From the NCBI RefSeq assembly GCF_023898315.1, contig NC_064614.1:378509348-378573347 (forward strand): a stretch of DNA of 64,000 nt, read 5' to 3'. The position numbers and the translations under genes were made by a program. This document shows positions 53,972-64,000 of the stretch, one piece after another. Numbering within the stretch: position 1 is the first letter of the stretch; every line of letters starts with the position of its first letter. The DNA comes from Schistocerca nitens. Taxonomy: Eukaryota; Arthropoda; Insecta; Orthoptera; Acrididae. The notes under the pieces are model-generated. The model saw nothing but the letters and a program-made list of their open reading frames with translations, did no database searches and was not told the DNA's origin.

Positions 53972-55060
53972 ATGAAAAACAGCAGAACAGCGAAAAACAC
54001 AAATGAACTCATAACACAAATAAAAGTCTTACACATCCGACAAACAGCATCACTCATCTCTTCCGACATAGAGAACATGTGCAACTCAATGCCCACTGCT
54101 GACGCAATAAAACTTATTAAAGAGAACTTACTGACATACAACAAACTACCTGAAGACAATATTAAGGAAATAACTAAAACCGTCTGAGCAATCACATCCC
54201 GTAATTACTTCCAGTTTGAAAAGGAATTTCACGTACAAGAAGATGGGGTTCCAATGGGATCGACTATTTCAGGAACACTGGCAAACATTTTCATCAACCA
54301 CATAGAAAACACAATCTTTGATACAGAATACAAGCCGGCCGGAGTGGCCGAGCGGTTCTAGGCGCTACAGTCTGGAACCGCGCGACCGCTACGGTCGCAG
54401 GTTCGAATCCTGCCTCGGGTATGGATGTGTGTGAAGCCTTTAGGTTAGGTAGGTTGAAGTAGTTCTAAGTTCTAGGGGACTGATGACCACAGCAGTTAAG
54501 TCCCATAGTGCTCAGAGCCATTTGAACCATTTTAACAGGATACAAAATTGTTTCCTGGTACAGATATGTGGATGACATAATTTGTGTGGTAGATGAACCA
54601 AGAGAGAAAATTGATAAAGTTCATATAGATACAAACAACATTCATAAAAATATTGAATTCACCATGGAGAAAGAAACACAAAAGCAAATACATTTTTGGA
54701 CATAGCAATAAAAAGAGACAACAATAAACACGCATTTGACATCTTCAGAAAGCCAACAGCCACAGACATAATTATACATCTTTCAGCCACCCACCCACAA
54801 AACAAAAATTAGTTGCCCTACGATACATGTCACACAGACTAAATAGTATCCCACAGTGAGCAAAGAAAACTGTGAAAAAGAATTACGAACACTACAACTC
54901 ATAGTCACAAACAATGGTTACAACACCCATATAGTACAAAAACTCAACCAAAAAAATTAAAACACAACTAAAGAAAAACGAAAACAAGCAGAGAACAGAA
55001 ACACCAAAGAACCCCACAGACACTACAGCACACACAGAAGCACAAAACAGTAATAACGCT
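53972..55060 (+). pseudogene. PLE-3 reverse transcriptase, degenerate
   Basis: The frame at 53972-54187 has LISSDIENMCNSMPTADAIK, motif A with SSDIENMCNSMP where active copies have SLDIVNLYTNIP. Past a stop come QEDGVPMGSTISGTLANIFI (motif B) and, after the SINE, SWYRYVDDIICVVDEPREKI with the catalytic YVDD intact. Further on NCEKELRTLQLIVTNNGYNT matches the linker (NHEKELNIVKQIARNNNYPL in unit C). The GIY-YIG part was not recognised before 55.1 kb. The stops and shifts make it inactive. Confidence 0.8.
54333..54536 (+). mobile_element. Full-length SINE in PLE-3
   Basis: The best-preserved SINE in the window: 'ggccgagcggttctaggcgc', 'tacagtctggaaccgcgcga', 'aggttcgaatcctgcctcgg', then the body 'ttctaggggactgatgacca' and the tail 'agagccatttgaaccatttt'. 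The flanks (gaatacaa and ggatacaaa) suggest a diverged target duplication. Confidence 0.88.
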
Positions 55061-55095
55061 CATGTTGTAAGACTTTTTTCTGCAATAGTTAGACA

Positions 55096-55833
55096 AAGAA
55101 AATAGAGACAGCACCTGACTAAATCGCACTGTGACATGGATAGAGGAGAGTCGGTACAGCGGTAATGTTAATTAACTATGTAAATTGATAGCTTGTCCGA
55201 TAGGAAATTCAGTAACTCAAATTTAAAATAATTTAAATCACATAATAATTATTAGGTGAGACGCTTAGGGCATAACTGTCGATGTGATCGGTTTTCAATG
55301 ACATTATGATTAAAAGAACGCAGTACGATACTTAGTTTCATACACCATTAAGAATACGAAGTAAGCTTTCTCGCCACATTACATGTCTAGCCTGCTTGAC
55401 TGCTGGATTCGCAAGAGCAATAGTACCCTCTCAGCTCCACAACCTATGCTTTTGATCGAATCATCAAATTTCCCAATGCACTGCAGGCAATTAAAACTGA
55501 CGATCCATGGTATCGATATGAAGTACATTCGCAAAGATTAGTCAGCTGGTGTCTCATTCGGAAATCTCTTTTGAATGCCGCTTGTGTATGAGAAGTTTAC
55601 TTTACAGCACATGTAAGAAGCAGAAACGTCTACCAGTTCGCCAGAATTCGACAGTTAAAGGGTCGTGCCCTTTAGAGACCTTGGCTTATCGTTCTGCGAT
55701 ATTGCTGCTCGAGTTGGTTGGGGGTCCCAAGGCTGTCATACCAATAGTGAATCTATGCATTCAGGTCTCCGTGGCGCTATGTTTCAACAAGATATCGCAA
55801 GACTGCTTGTTTCTCGAGCTCATCTACTTCGAT
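55096..55833. other. No recognisable gene
   Basis: The frame at 55549-55857 (102 codons) has no motif and runs into the SINE. Nothing else recognised. Confidence 0.5.
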
Positions 55834-55845
55834 ACTGATGGTATC

Positions 55846-56023
55846 CGAGCGGTCTAAGGCACTGCAGTCATGGACTGTGCGGCTGGTCCCAACTGAGGTT
55901 CGAGTCCTTCCTTGGGCATTTGTGTGTGTGTTTGTCCTGAAGATAATTTAGGTTAAGTAGTGTGTAAGCTTAGGGACTGATGACCTTAGCAGTTAAGTCC
56001 CATAAGATTTCACATACATTGTA
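55846..56023 (+). mobile_element. SINE
   Basis: The head 'cgagcggtctaaggcactgc' and 'gaggttcgagtccttccttg' lead into the body 'ttagggactgatgacctta'. The 12-bp duplication actgatggtatc flanks it (55834-55845 and 56024-56035). The tail 'aagatttcacatacattgta' differs from the 'agccatttgaaccatt' type, so this is a second SINE subfamily. Confidence 0.88.
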
Positions 56024-56269
56024 ACTGATGGTATCTGTCTATTACCGAACACAGAATGCTCTCCAGATCTCACACCTAATAAAAATGTTTAAATGTGTGT
56101 TCCCGAGAGATTGCCACAACACAGCTCGCTGTCCAATGCAAATAATGAACTCTGGCACAGAGTCGAACCAGTATGGGATGATGTACCCAAATGTGTCATC
56201 CAAGCTTACTACGAGACCATAAGGCATTCGGATTTTTGTATTGTTTTACCTTCAGTAAGTAATAGTACA

Positions 56270-57020
56270 CCTTTTTTTCTGAGAGCAGGTTGGTTTTCTT
56301 ATTTTTCAACATAATGTCCGTTCAAAGCGACAGCCTTATGTCACCTTAGTGGGAAGGCCTGTATGCCCGCATGGCACTACTCTATTGGTCGACATCAGAG
56401 ACATCTTGCTGCATCAGTAACATCCCCTCTTCCACGTAGCGCTTCCCGCGGAGTGCATCCTTCGTTAGGCCAAATAGATGGAATTCGGAAGGTGCGAGGT
56501 CCGGGCTGTAGGGCGGAGGTGGAAGAACAGTTCAGTGAAATCTTGTGAGGTCCGCTCGGCTGCGCAGAGTTGTGTGAGGCTTTGCGTTGTCATAGAGAAG
56601 GAGAATTTCGTTTGCATCTATGTGACGACGAATACGCTTAAGTCGCTTCTTCGGTTTTTTTTTTTTTTTTTTATTACAGGGTACTACATTGCCAGAGTCA
56701 CAGTTGTGTACCGCCGGCTGCAACGCGGGAGATCGGACAGGTTTGGAGAACCTTGTTGCATTGATGACAGACGCATCGCCCAGCAACGACCGTGCTTTTG
56801 CTCACGGTATATCTCCGTAGACAGCCTGAAAGCGCCCATAAATATCTGCGATGCTCTGATTTTCCGTCAAAAGAAACTCACTAACAGCTCTGTGCTTAGA
56901 ACACACCACCGTTATAGGCATCATTTTGAAGGCTACGTATGACGCCGCCACCTGTCGGAATTTCATGAAACTATAGGGGGTGAAGCTACAATATTCCAAG
57001 ATTCTCACAAAAATTCCACA
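56270..57020 (-). mobile_element. mariner-like transposon remnant
   Basis: Minus strand. ILLLYDNAKPHTTLRSRADL (near 56550-56610) carries the second catalytic Asp. Downstream in another frame comes PPYSPDLAPSEFHLFGLTKD, the mariner third-catalytic block, where the usual APSDFH/APSDYH Asp is Glu. A T-run (56659-56676) interrupts the coding part and may mark a small secondary insertion. Stops and shifts are numerous; terminal inverted repeats were not recognised. Confidence 0.65.
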
Positions 57021-57230
57021 TTTTTTAACCGAATCTGGCAGAGAAAAAAATGTGTTGCATTACCTGTTGAACACCACTAGTATTTGTGGTATGTTAAATT
57101 CAGAACACAAATATCGGTCACAAAGTCAGTTCGATGCTACTCTCAAAAATTCTCGAGAGAGTCGACTTAGCCCTTTTCTGACCGTCTTTAACCTGCAAAA
57201 CGGATGTCGAGTTTCCGCGACAGCTCTTGT

Positions 57231-57295
57231 GCATGAGTGGTAGAATGCTCGCCTATCAAGTATGTAGTTTAGGCCCTGTTCTTAGCTCTGCCAGG
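57231..57295 (+). repeat. tRNA-Gly-like sequence (degenerate)
   Basis: 'gcatgagtggtagaatgctc' and 'gcctatcaag' follow the tRNA-Gly order (D arm, then the GCC anticodon region), then 'ggccctgttcttagctctgc' in place of the T arm. The T arm is too altered for a functional tRNA. It is probably a SINE head or tRNA pseudogene. Confidence 0.4.
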
Positions 57296-57529
57296 CTTTT
57301 AAACAAAGTTCCATGTCCGTGAATCTTTCCATTAAGCATAAAATACATAAGGATGAAAAATGGGTTTACTTTGTAATTTTTTTAAATTCGAAGAATCTTT
57401 TGCAAAAATCAGTAATTAAGAACGTGTATTTGTAATGAATACTGGATTTTTGTGTGTGATATGTAATTAGATATGAGAAGACGTGCATTTTTCTAAAATA
57501 TCAATCACACATCTTTTAATTAGTGTATA

Positions 57530-58955
57530 AACACATGAAAAATGTTTTGCATCACCTTGGTTCCGAGAGTTCCGGAACCTGTACAGAAAATTGGAATAGA
57601 GAGCGACATGAACATCATTTCCGCCCATTTTTATTGCCCATAAAAACCACACATTACATGTTGTACCACCATACAGCGAAACCTACAACTGGTAGTGGTC
57701 CTGATTGCTGTTCAAACCGGTACCTCTAATACCCAGTAGCACGTCCTGTTGCATTGATGCTGGCCTGTATTCGTCGTGGCATATTATCCACAAATTCATC
57801 AAGGCACAGTTGGTCCAGATTGTCCCACTCCTCAACGGCGATTCTGCGTAGATCCCTCAGAGTGGTTGGTAGGTCATGTCGTCCATAACAGCCCTTTTCA
57901 ATCCATCCCAGGCATTGTCGATAGCCTTCATGTATGAACTCTGGCCACTGTAGTCGAGCGATGTCGTTATCCAGAAGGAAGTAATTCACAAGATGTACAC
58001 GATGGGGGCGCGAATTGTCGTTCATGAAGATGAATGTCTCGCCAATATGCTGACGATATGGTTGCACTATCGGTCGCAGGATGGCATTTACGTATCGTAC
58101 AGCCGTTACGTCGCCTTCCATGACCACCAGCGGCGTACGTCGGCCCAATATAATGCCATCACAAAATAGCAGGGAACCGCCACCTTGCTGCACTCGCTGG
58201 ACAGTGTGTCTAAGGCGTTCAGCCTGAGTGCGTTGCCTCCAAACATGTCTCCGACGATTGGCTGGTTGAAGGCATACGCGACATTCATCGGTGAAGAGAA
58301 TGTGATGCCGAACATGAGCGATCCATTCGGCATGTTGTTGGGCGCATCTATACCCCGCTGCGTGGTGTCGTGGTTTCAAAGATGTACCTCGCAATGGACG
58401 TCGGGAGTGAAATTGCGCATCATGCAGTCTATTGCGCACAGTTTGAGTCGTAAAATGACGTCATGTGGCTGCAAGAAAAGCATTATTCAACATGGTGGCA
58501 TTCCTCCGAGCCATAATCGGCAGGTAGCTGTCATCCACTGCAGTAGTATCCCTTGGGTGGCCTGAGCGAGGCATGTCAACGACAATTCCTGTTTCTCTGT
58601 ATCTCCTCCATGTCCACACAACATCGCTTTGGTTCACTCCGAGCTCCCTGGACATTTCCCTTGTTGAGAGCCCTTCCTGGCACAAAGTAACAAAGCGGAT
58701 GCGATCGAACCGCGGTATTGATCGTCTAGGTATGGTTGAACTGCAGTCAACACGACTCGTGGCTGGAACTGATCGGTTGTCGGACCCTCTCCATCTAATA
58801 GGCGTTGCTCATGCAAGGTTGTTTACAACCTTGGGCCGGTTTAGTGACATCTTTGAGCAGTCAAAGGGACTGTGTCTGTGATCGACAGTCAACGTCGATC
58901 TTCAGGAGTTCTGGGAACCGGGGTGATGCGAAACTTTTTTTGATGCGTTTGGTTG
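57530..58955 (-). mobile_element. Tc1-like transposon of a second family, degenerate
   Basis: The ends are inverted repeats: 'ttttgcatcaccttggttcc' from about 57550 against 'tttcgcatcaccccggttcc' read inward from about 58935. The transposase remnant lies between on the minus strand. Family and sequence differ from the 25.6/59.4 kb pair. Outer ends are approximate and no clean TA duplication could be fixed. It is old. Confidence 0.78.
57726..58685 (-). pseudogene. Tc1-like transposase remnant
   Basis: N-terminal HTH piece at 58461-58685 (LSTREMSRELGVNQSDVVWT), then a frame break, then 57726-58439 with RNRLHDAQFHSRRP, the first Asp in LFTDECRV and the second in FIFMNDNSRPHRVH. The third catalytic block is lost from this frame (QWPEFIHEGYRQCL). 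In the neighbouring frame AIDNAWDGLKRAV can be read, so a small indel and a Glu-to-Asp change both hit the site. Cannot be active. Confidence 0.8.
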
Positions 58956-59395
58956 ACCAATTTACATTTAAATGAGGTTGGTATTCAAACTGAACTTAAA
59001 AAGTAATAAGAAAAACGTGACTCGAACCAGTGATTACCATTCTTGTGTGCTACTGACTTTTTCTCCTTCGTTATGTATTTTAAACTTCATGGAATTGCTA
59101 GTAGGACAGCCACTTCTGTTTAAAAATTTCCATCAGCCAAGAATCGAAACAAAAACACCTGTCTGTGAGGCGAAGATTCATATCGCACAGCCACACGTCA
59201 TGGCGAGCAAAACCGACCTTGCTTTGGCATATTAAAGATGGTCGTAGAGTTTCAAAGTAGATTTTCTGGAGTCTTTGTGGGGATTAATATTTGCGAACTT
59301 CACTTAGAGCAAAAATCTGATTGCTCTGTGGTCTCCTTCATAGTTCGACTAGATGCACAACCGCGGTTTCCGCCATAAGTGACAGCGCCATGTAC
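58956..59395. other. No recognisable gene
   Basis: Frames at 58972-59235 show no motif. This is the flank into which Tc1-like copy 2 inserted. Confidence 0.5.
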
Positions 59396-59397
59396 TA

Positions 59398-60819
59398 CAC
59401 TCCTGGAAATGGAAAAAAGAACACATTGACACCGGTGTGTCAGACCCACCATACTTGCTCCGGACACTGCGAGAGGGCTGTACAAGCAATGATCACACGC
59501 ACGGCACAGCGCACACACCAGGAACCGCGGTGTTGGCCGTCGAATGGCGCTAGCTGCGCAGCATTTGTGCACCGCCGCCGTCAGTGTCAGCCAGTTTGCC
59601 GTGGCATACGGAGCTCCATCGCAGTCTTTAACACTGGTAGCATGCCGCGACAGCGTGGACGTGAACCGTATGTGCAGTTGACGGACTTTGAGCGAGGGCG
59701 TATAGTGGGCATGCGGGAGGCCGGGTGGACGTACCGCCGAATTGCTCAACACGTGGGGCGTGAGGTCTCCACAGTACATCGATGTTGTCGCCAGTGGTCG
59801 GCGGAAGGTGCACGTGCCCGTCGACCTGGGACCGGACCGCAGCGACGCACGGATGCACGCCAAGACCGTAGGATCCTACGCAGTGCCGTAGGGGACCGCA
59901 CCGCCACTTCCCAGCAAATTAGGGACACTGTTGCTCCTGGGGTATCGGCGAGGACCATTCGCAACGGTCTCCATGAAGCTGGGCTACGGTCCCGCACACC
60001 GTTAGGCCGTCTTCCGCTCACGCCCCAACATCGTGCAGCCCGCCTCCAGTGGTGTCGCGACAGGCGTGAATGGAGGGACGAATGGAGACGTGTCATCTTC
60101 AGCGATGAGAGTCGCTTCTGCCTTGGTGCCAATGATGGTCGTATGCGTGTTTGGCGCCGTGCAGGTGAGCGCCACAATCAGGACTGCATACGACCGAGGC
60201 ACACAGGGCCAGCACCCGGCATCATGGTGTGGGGAGCGATCTCCTACACTGGCCGTACACCACTGGTGATCGTCGAGGGGACACTGAATAGTGCACGGTA
60301 CATCCAAACCGTCATCGAACCCATCGTTCTACCATTCCTAGACCGGCAAGGGAACTTGCTGTTCCAACAGGACAATGCACGTCCGCATGTATCCCGTGCC
60401 ACCCAACGTGCTCTAGAAGGTGTAAGTCAACTACCCTGGCCAGCAAGATCTCCGGATCTGTCCCCCATTGAGCATGTTTGGGACTGGATGAAGCGTCGTC
60501 TCACGCGGTCTGCACGTCCAGCACGAACGCTGGTCCAACTGAGGCGCCAGGTGGAAATGGCATGGCAAGCCGTTCCACAGGACTACATCCAGCATCTCTA
60601 CGATCGTCTCCATGGGAGAATAGCAGCCTGCATTGCTGCGAAAGGTGGATATACACTGTACTAGTGCCGACATTGTGCATGCTCTGTTGCCTGTGTCTAT
60701 GTGCCTGTGGTTCTGTCAGTGTGATCATGTGATGTATCTGACCCCAGGAATGTGTCAATAAAGTTTCCCCTTCCTGGGACAATGAATTCACGGTGTTCTT
60801 ATTTCAATTTCCAGGAGTG
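59398..60819 (+). mobile_element. Tc1-like DNA transposon, copy 2 (1,422 bp, intact)
   Basis: Same family and orientation as copy 1. Inverted ends of about 27 bp (cactcctggaaatggaaaaa against cactcctggaaattgaaata) with TA at 59396-59397 and 60820-60821. An AATAAAG polyadenylation-type signal, lost from copy 1, lies at about 60757-60764. Transposase frame and both ends are intact, so this copy has everything visible that a cut-and-paste element needs. Confidence 0.96.
59642..60664 (+). CDS. Tc1-like transposase, intact (340 aa)
   Basis: Cut-and-paste transposase that binds the element's ends and catalyses excision and TA-targeted insertion in the nucleus. Start chosen at MPRQRGREPYVQLTDFERGR, the first ATG that begins the HTH domain; the open frame upstream to 59321 crosses the left inverted end and is not protein. 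HTH about 12-50 and a second about 90-115, separated by a basic RARRPGTGPQRRT linker. Catalytic residues: D155 (IFSDESRF), D244 (FQQDNARPH), E277 (SPDLSPIEHVW). D244 and E277 are 32 residues apart rather than the 34 of canonical Tc1. It ends GGYTLY. No stop or shift. Confidence 0.94.
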   Translation: MPRQRGREPYVQLTDFERGRIVGMREAGWTYRRIAQHVGREVSTVHRCCRQWSAEGARARRPGTGPQRRTDARQDRRILRSAVGDRTATSQQIRDTVAPGVSARTIRNGLHEAGLRSRTPLGRLPLTPQHRAARLQWCRDRREWRDEWRRVIFSDESRFCLGANDGRMRVWRRAGERHNQDCIRPRHTGPAPGIMVWGAISYTGRTPLVIVEGTLNSARYIQTVIEPIVLPFLDRQGNLLFQQDNARPHVSRATQRALEGVSQLPWPARSPDLSPIEHVWDWMKRRLTRSARPARTLVQLRRQVEMAWQAVPQDYIQHLYDRLHGRIAACIAAKGGYTLY

Positions 60820-60821
60820 TA

Positions 60822-63580
60822 TATTTGTAAGGTTTCTAGTTTGTTTTTGGTATTCAAGGAAAGTAATGTGAACTTTACTTTTTCATTGGATGTGTCATAT
60901 TTCATATTTGACGCAAAACGTTTTTCAAACAGTACTTGTCGACAGTCGGCAAGTTACGCCACAGAGGTTCTGAGCACCAGCACTGTGAACTTTGGTTGCC
61001 GTAGCATTGTCGCTGCAATAGGCATTATAAGTGAAACTAATAAAAGACTCGGGTGTAGGCTTTGATACTGAGTGGGTAGAAACAGACTGCAGTGCGCAGA
61101 GATAAAAATATAGAGAAGGATGAATTGTGAATTATGATTTGGTAAAGATTAATTGGACAAGTGAAGATTATGAGGTAAAGTAGTTGCTGCATTGCTTGCT
61201 TGCGCGTATTTGTTATGTATTTGAAAACAGTGTTATTGAAATTTTTTCTTTATTGATTTGGTTTATGTAGTTCATTGTTCAGACGAGACTAAGTAAGGTT
61301 ATCAGTTCACACAGCTTGCACTCAGAAGTAAGCTTTACCACTTTTTTAAAATTTTCTGTAATTATTTTATGAGAGGAAAATTTTTGTGATAAAGGATAAT
61401 TATTGTAAAGATAATTCTGATTGTTGAGTAATGACAATCACTTTTCGTAATGCATACTTTTTAAATGATAAATTACTTAAAATCATCTAGCACGTTCACA
61501 TTCCATCACAGTCTCCTAATGAAAGAATTTTATATTTTCTGATTATGTGTGTAGGTGCACTGCGCTTTTTAGAACACAGTAAGATTGAAGCAGAAAAAAG
61601 GTGCTTAGAACAGCTACGTGTCCTCGCACGGCACTGCGCAAGGCCTTTCTTTCCTTTTAGCTTGGTTGCTGCTGTGCTGCATGTTTTATGTTCATCACTT
61701 TGAACAGTACCGAGTTTCCATTGCCACAGGAAAGGTATATGAAAATTCATTAGGGCCAGTTTTACATTAGTCAGAACTCAGTGAAATCATTTACAGTTAA
61801 CTTTGCTTCTCAGAATTGATTCCCAGACCAGTTTAGGTAAAATTCAGTTCACGTTTCATATGCATACAGTTTTATTTGTTCACAGTGCAGTGTTACATTC
61901 GTAGGTGTATTATTCAGTGTCTAGAATTTTGTCAGTCAGATTGCGTCCGTAAATTTACGATGCAGTTTGAAGAAACTTCTTTGATGGGTCATTCTTTCAA
62001 TATTTGGTTAGTAATTTATGTAGTAAAGTCGCGTATTGTGACGTCGGCATTGTAGCACTGTTCACTGTACTGCACAATACACTTTCACAGGACAGCTTAT
62101 ATGTTTTACAGTTTTGGTCTTCTAATTTTATTTTATCTGAAGTTAATTAAAATACAGTTATACAATTTCAGTTTCGGCTACTCATTTATCAGATTGCATT
62201 TTGATTAAAACACCACTTGCACTGTTCAGCATTTCTACACAAATACATGATTATAAGAAATAGTAGATTAAACAGTAGGTAAATAGCAAATTATACTCCC
62301 AGATTTATGGATTTAAGCATTCGAGCTCCTTGCTGTAGTGTACACAATCAGTAAAAATTCACTGTTTTCTTTTCCCGAAACACAGTGTTGCAACTTTATT
62401 AGCTAGTATTTTTCATTAACCAAGGTAAAGAAGCAACTATGAACGTTTAAAGTGGAAGTATTTACGTTCAGCGGTGTATAAGTGTTATTCAAACGACGCT
62501 TGTTTTGGTTTATGATTAGTTAGGTCCTAGAGGAATGGCTGAGGAAAACCATTGATCATAATTTGTTATTAAGTAGCTGCTCCAAACTTTTATCATCCAA
62601 CAAAAAATGAATTAATACTTGTGCTCCAAAACTGATAAATCATCAGTACTTTCAGAGAACGTGATTCTTTTCTGTTTAAAATGAAAATATTAAAGATCAG
62701 CTTTAAGAAAAGCTATTAAACTCCAAATACGAGATGTTAAACAGTTCAGACACGCTTCACAATTTTAAAAGGATTACAAAAGATCAAACATATTAAACAT
62801 TAATGAATTAAAGTTGACCAGCCTGACGCCAGATGGGAGCACAAGCCAGCTGGCGGCATAACAAGCCACGGGGGTTGAGCTCGGCACCAAGCATCCGGAG
62901 TACAACGAGGCAATTGAAAGTAAGTTGACCGCTGCAACAAGTACAGCAAACACTCTCGTAAAGAGTGAAATGGTAAAACAAAACTAAGGCTTTTGGCTCA
63001 GCTCTGAAAGATATCACACCTAGAGTGGGTATAAAACAGGGAGAACCCGAGAATCGAAGACTGTTTTTATTTAACTGAAAAACATGTATTAGAGTATCGT
63101 ATAAGACATTCTACTTATCACTCAAAACGCTAAGGATGGGATGCAGTACAAGTTGTGAGAACTAATTGGTATGTCCCGAAACACGTCAAATAAAGTCACT
63201 GCTGTTTTAACTAGAGGCATTTCATTTACTGACCAATTCACCTACTTTGCAGCACTCATACTAATTTGCAAGAACCAAGTCACTGCCACTGATTAAAGTG
63301 GATCCGTTTTCTTAAGCTAAACGCGGTGGCAAGAAGAAATCTGAACTTAAAACCAATCATAGGACCCAAAGCCTTAAGATCAAAATCAGAAATAAACAAC
63401 AGTTTTTACTTAAAGTCAGGCGTCCTAAATCTTTAAAATCCCATACTCTAAGCAGATAAGATTATTTACATACAAGACGGAGTTCAGCACATACCAGCGG
63501 GTTCCTTCAGGTAATCACCAATAAAATGTAAAATGCGGAAACACAGCTCACTGAAGTTGAATACCAGCTTTCGACGACTT
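60822..63580. other. AT-rich stretch with no recognisable gene
   Basis: About 2.7 kb of AT-rich DNA with no motif-bearing frame (90 codons at 60793-61065 starts in the transposon end). No inverted ends, tRNA-like heads or tandem arrays recognised. A more balanced patch at 62815-63050 is also unassigned. Confidence 0.5.
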
Positions 63581-63604
63581 ATCCCATTCCTCCGCCTCTG
63601 CTCA

Positions 63605-63660
63605 CCCCCCCCCCCCCCCCCGCCCTCGCCTAAACTCTGGGTGGAGGGGGGGGGGGGGAG
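63605..63660. repeat. Opposed poly-C and poly-G tracts
   Basis: 17 C (63605-63621) and 13 G (63646-63658) separated by 24 bp; the strand could fold into a strong hairpin, or the tracts into quadruplex/i-motif structures. Frames across it are low complexity. Confidence 0.85.
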
Positions 63661-64000
63661 GTCAGTAAGGAAAAACAAAGATATACCATTTAGTACCAGC
63701 AGGATTAGCCTGACTCAAGTACACCCTTTCCAATGGTTGGATGCTTCGGCCTTCACTCACAGTGTGAAAGGAGTGGGAATCTAAAGGACGCGCCCCGGAC
63801 CCACAAAACGTGGCATAAACTTACTAGGTGCCTTGCCTCCTTTGTCACGAGCTCCAAAGTTGCGAACGTAGTCCACATCCCCCACCCTAAAATTGGCATG
63901 CCGTCGCCCACAGTTGTAGCATAATGCTTCCCTTTAATGGGACTTCACAATGATTGCTCTCGCCCTCTGAAAATTATCCCTAAGAACCTCGGAAATCGCC
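63661..64000. other. No recognisable gene
   Basis: Window end. A 63-codon frame (63733-63924) has no motif. Confidence 0.4.

Larger units (their letters stand above)
53880..55095 (+). mobile_element. Penelope remnant with inverted upstream end (PLE-3), split by a SINE
   Basis: Plus-strand PLE that lacks the N-terminal part and begins inside the RT. Immediately upstream a CTGAAGA-hairpin-GAAA motif lies on the opposite strand (53888-53919), as expected if an inverted copy of the 3' pLTR sits 5' of the coding part, as in PLE-2. The RT is interrupted by the SINE at 54333-54536. It is old: several stops and shifts. A 3' end was not identified. Confidence 0.75.

Noticed and set aside
54340-54420. 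Functional tRNA gene in the SINE head
   Set aside because: The tRNA-like head runs straight into the SINE body and has no matching 3' acceptor strand; it is a SINE promoter region.
57231-57295. Functional tRNA-Gly gene
   Set aside because: The T arm and acceptor do not pair; only the D-arm and anticodon portions resemble tRNA-Gly.
59321-59641. A 447-codon version of the Tc1-like transposase starting at 59321
   Set aside because: The extra 107 codons cross the left inverted end and flanking DNA; the domain starts at MPRQRG (59642), and copy 1 has a stop at codon 3 of that same frame.
1-64000. Host protein-coding exons
   Set aside because: I looked for motif-bearing frames not explained by transposons and found none; short unknown exons cannot be excluded without transcripts.

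Overview
The window looks like intergenic or intronic DNA from a very large, repeat-rich insect genome. The many tRNA-derived SINEs ending in the motif 'gggactgatgacc' with a trailing 'agccatttgaaccattt', the RTE LINE 3' ends and the Tc1 family here match what I remember of grasshoppers and locusts, so I infer an acridid, probably Schistocerca. No database search supports this. I found no convincing host exon; every long reading frame I can explain belongs to a transposable element.

Layout. 0-3 kb: unclassified GC-rich repeat, an old RTE LINE on the minus strand holding two SINEs, and a DNA-transposon end. 3-7 kb: AT-rich, almost empty, with one LINE RT scrap. 7-14 kb: two more RTE copies, a SINE-in-SINE, and a 5'-truncated Penelope-like element (PLE). 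14.2-19.2 kb: nearly full-length Tx1/L1-group LINE (minus) with intact ORF1 and broken ORF2. 19.2-25.6 kb: a SINE, a two-part SINE sharing one target duplication, an LTR-like scrap and another RTE piece. 25.6-27.0 kb: Tc1-like transposon, copy 1.

28.5-48.9 kb is one nested insertion. An I/Jockey-group LINE (plus) was split in its gag by an R1-clade LINE (minus). The R1 was later split twice: by an 11.1-kb three-copy Penelope array (12-bp target duplication) and by a 1.1-kb Penelope fragment with 272-bp inverted ends (11-bp duplication). The outer LINE also carries a 468-bp TG...CA element (5-bp duplication) and a 964-bp foldback element (TAA duplication). Each boundary is supported because the host LINE reading frame resumes when the insert is skipped.

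48.9-64 kb: LTR-like stretch, GC-rich non-coding patch, third Penelope remnant split by a SINE, further SINE, mariner and Tc1-like remnants, then Tc1-like copy 2 (59.4-60.8 kb) with an intact 340-codon transposase and intact ends, then about 3 kb of AT-rich sequence.

The most interesting part is the Penelope array. Two units form a 3,688-bp inverted repeat with no net length difference around a 23-bp spacer; a third follows in tandem and encodes a complete 813-residue RT plus GIY-YIG protein. Each unit carries the same 49-nt sequence that can be drawn as a type I hammerhead ribozyme. Degenerate CTGAAGA-hairpin-GAAA motifs sit at matching places in other Penelope remnants here, often next to inverted ends. 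The three units are almost identical, so the array is very young.
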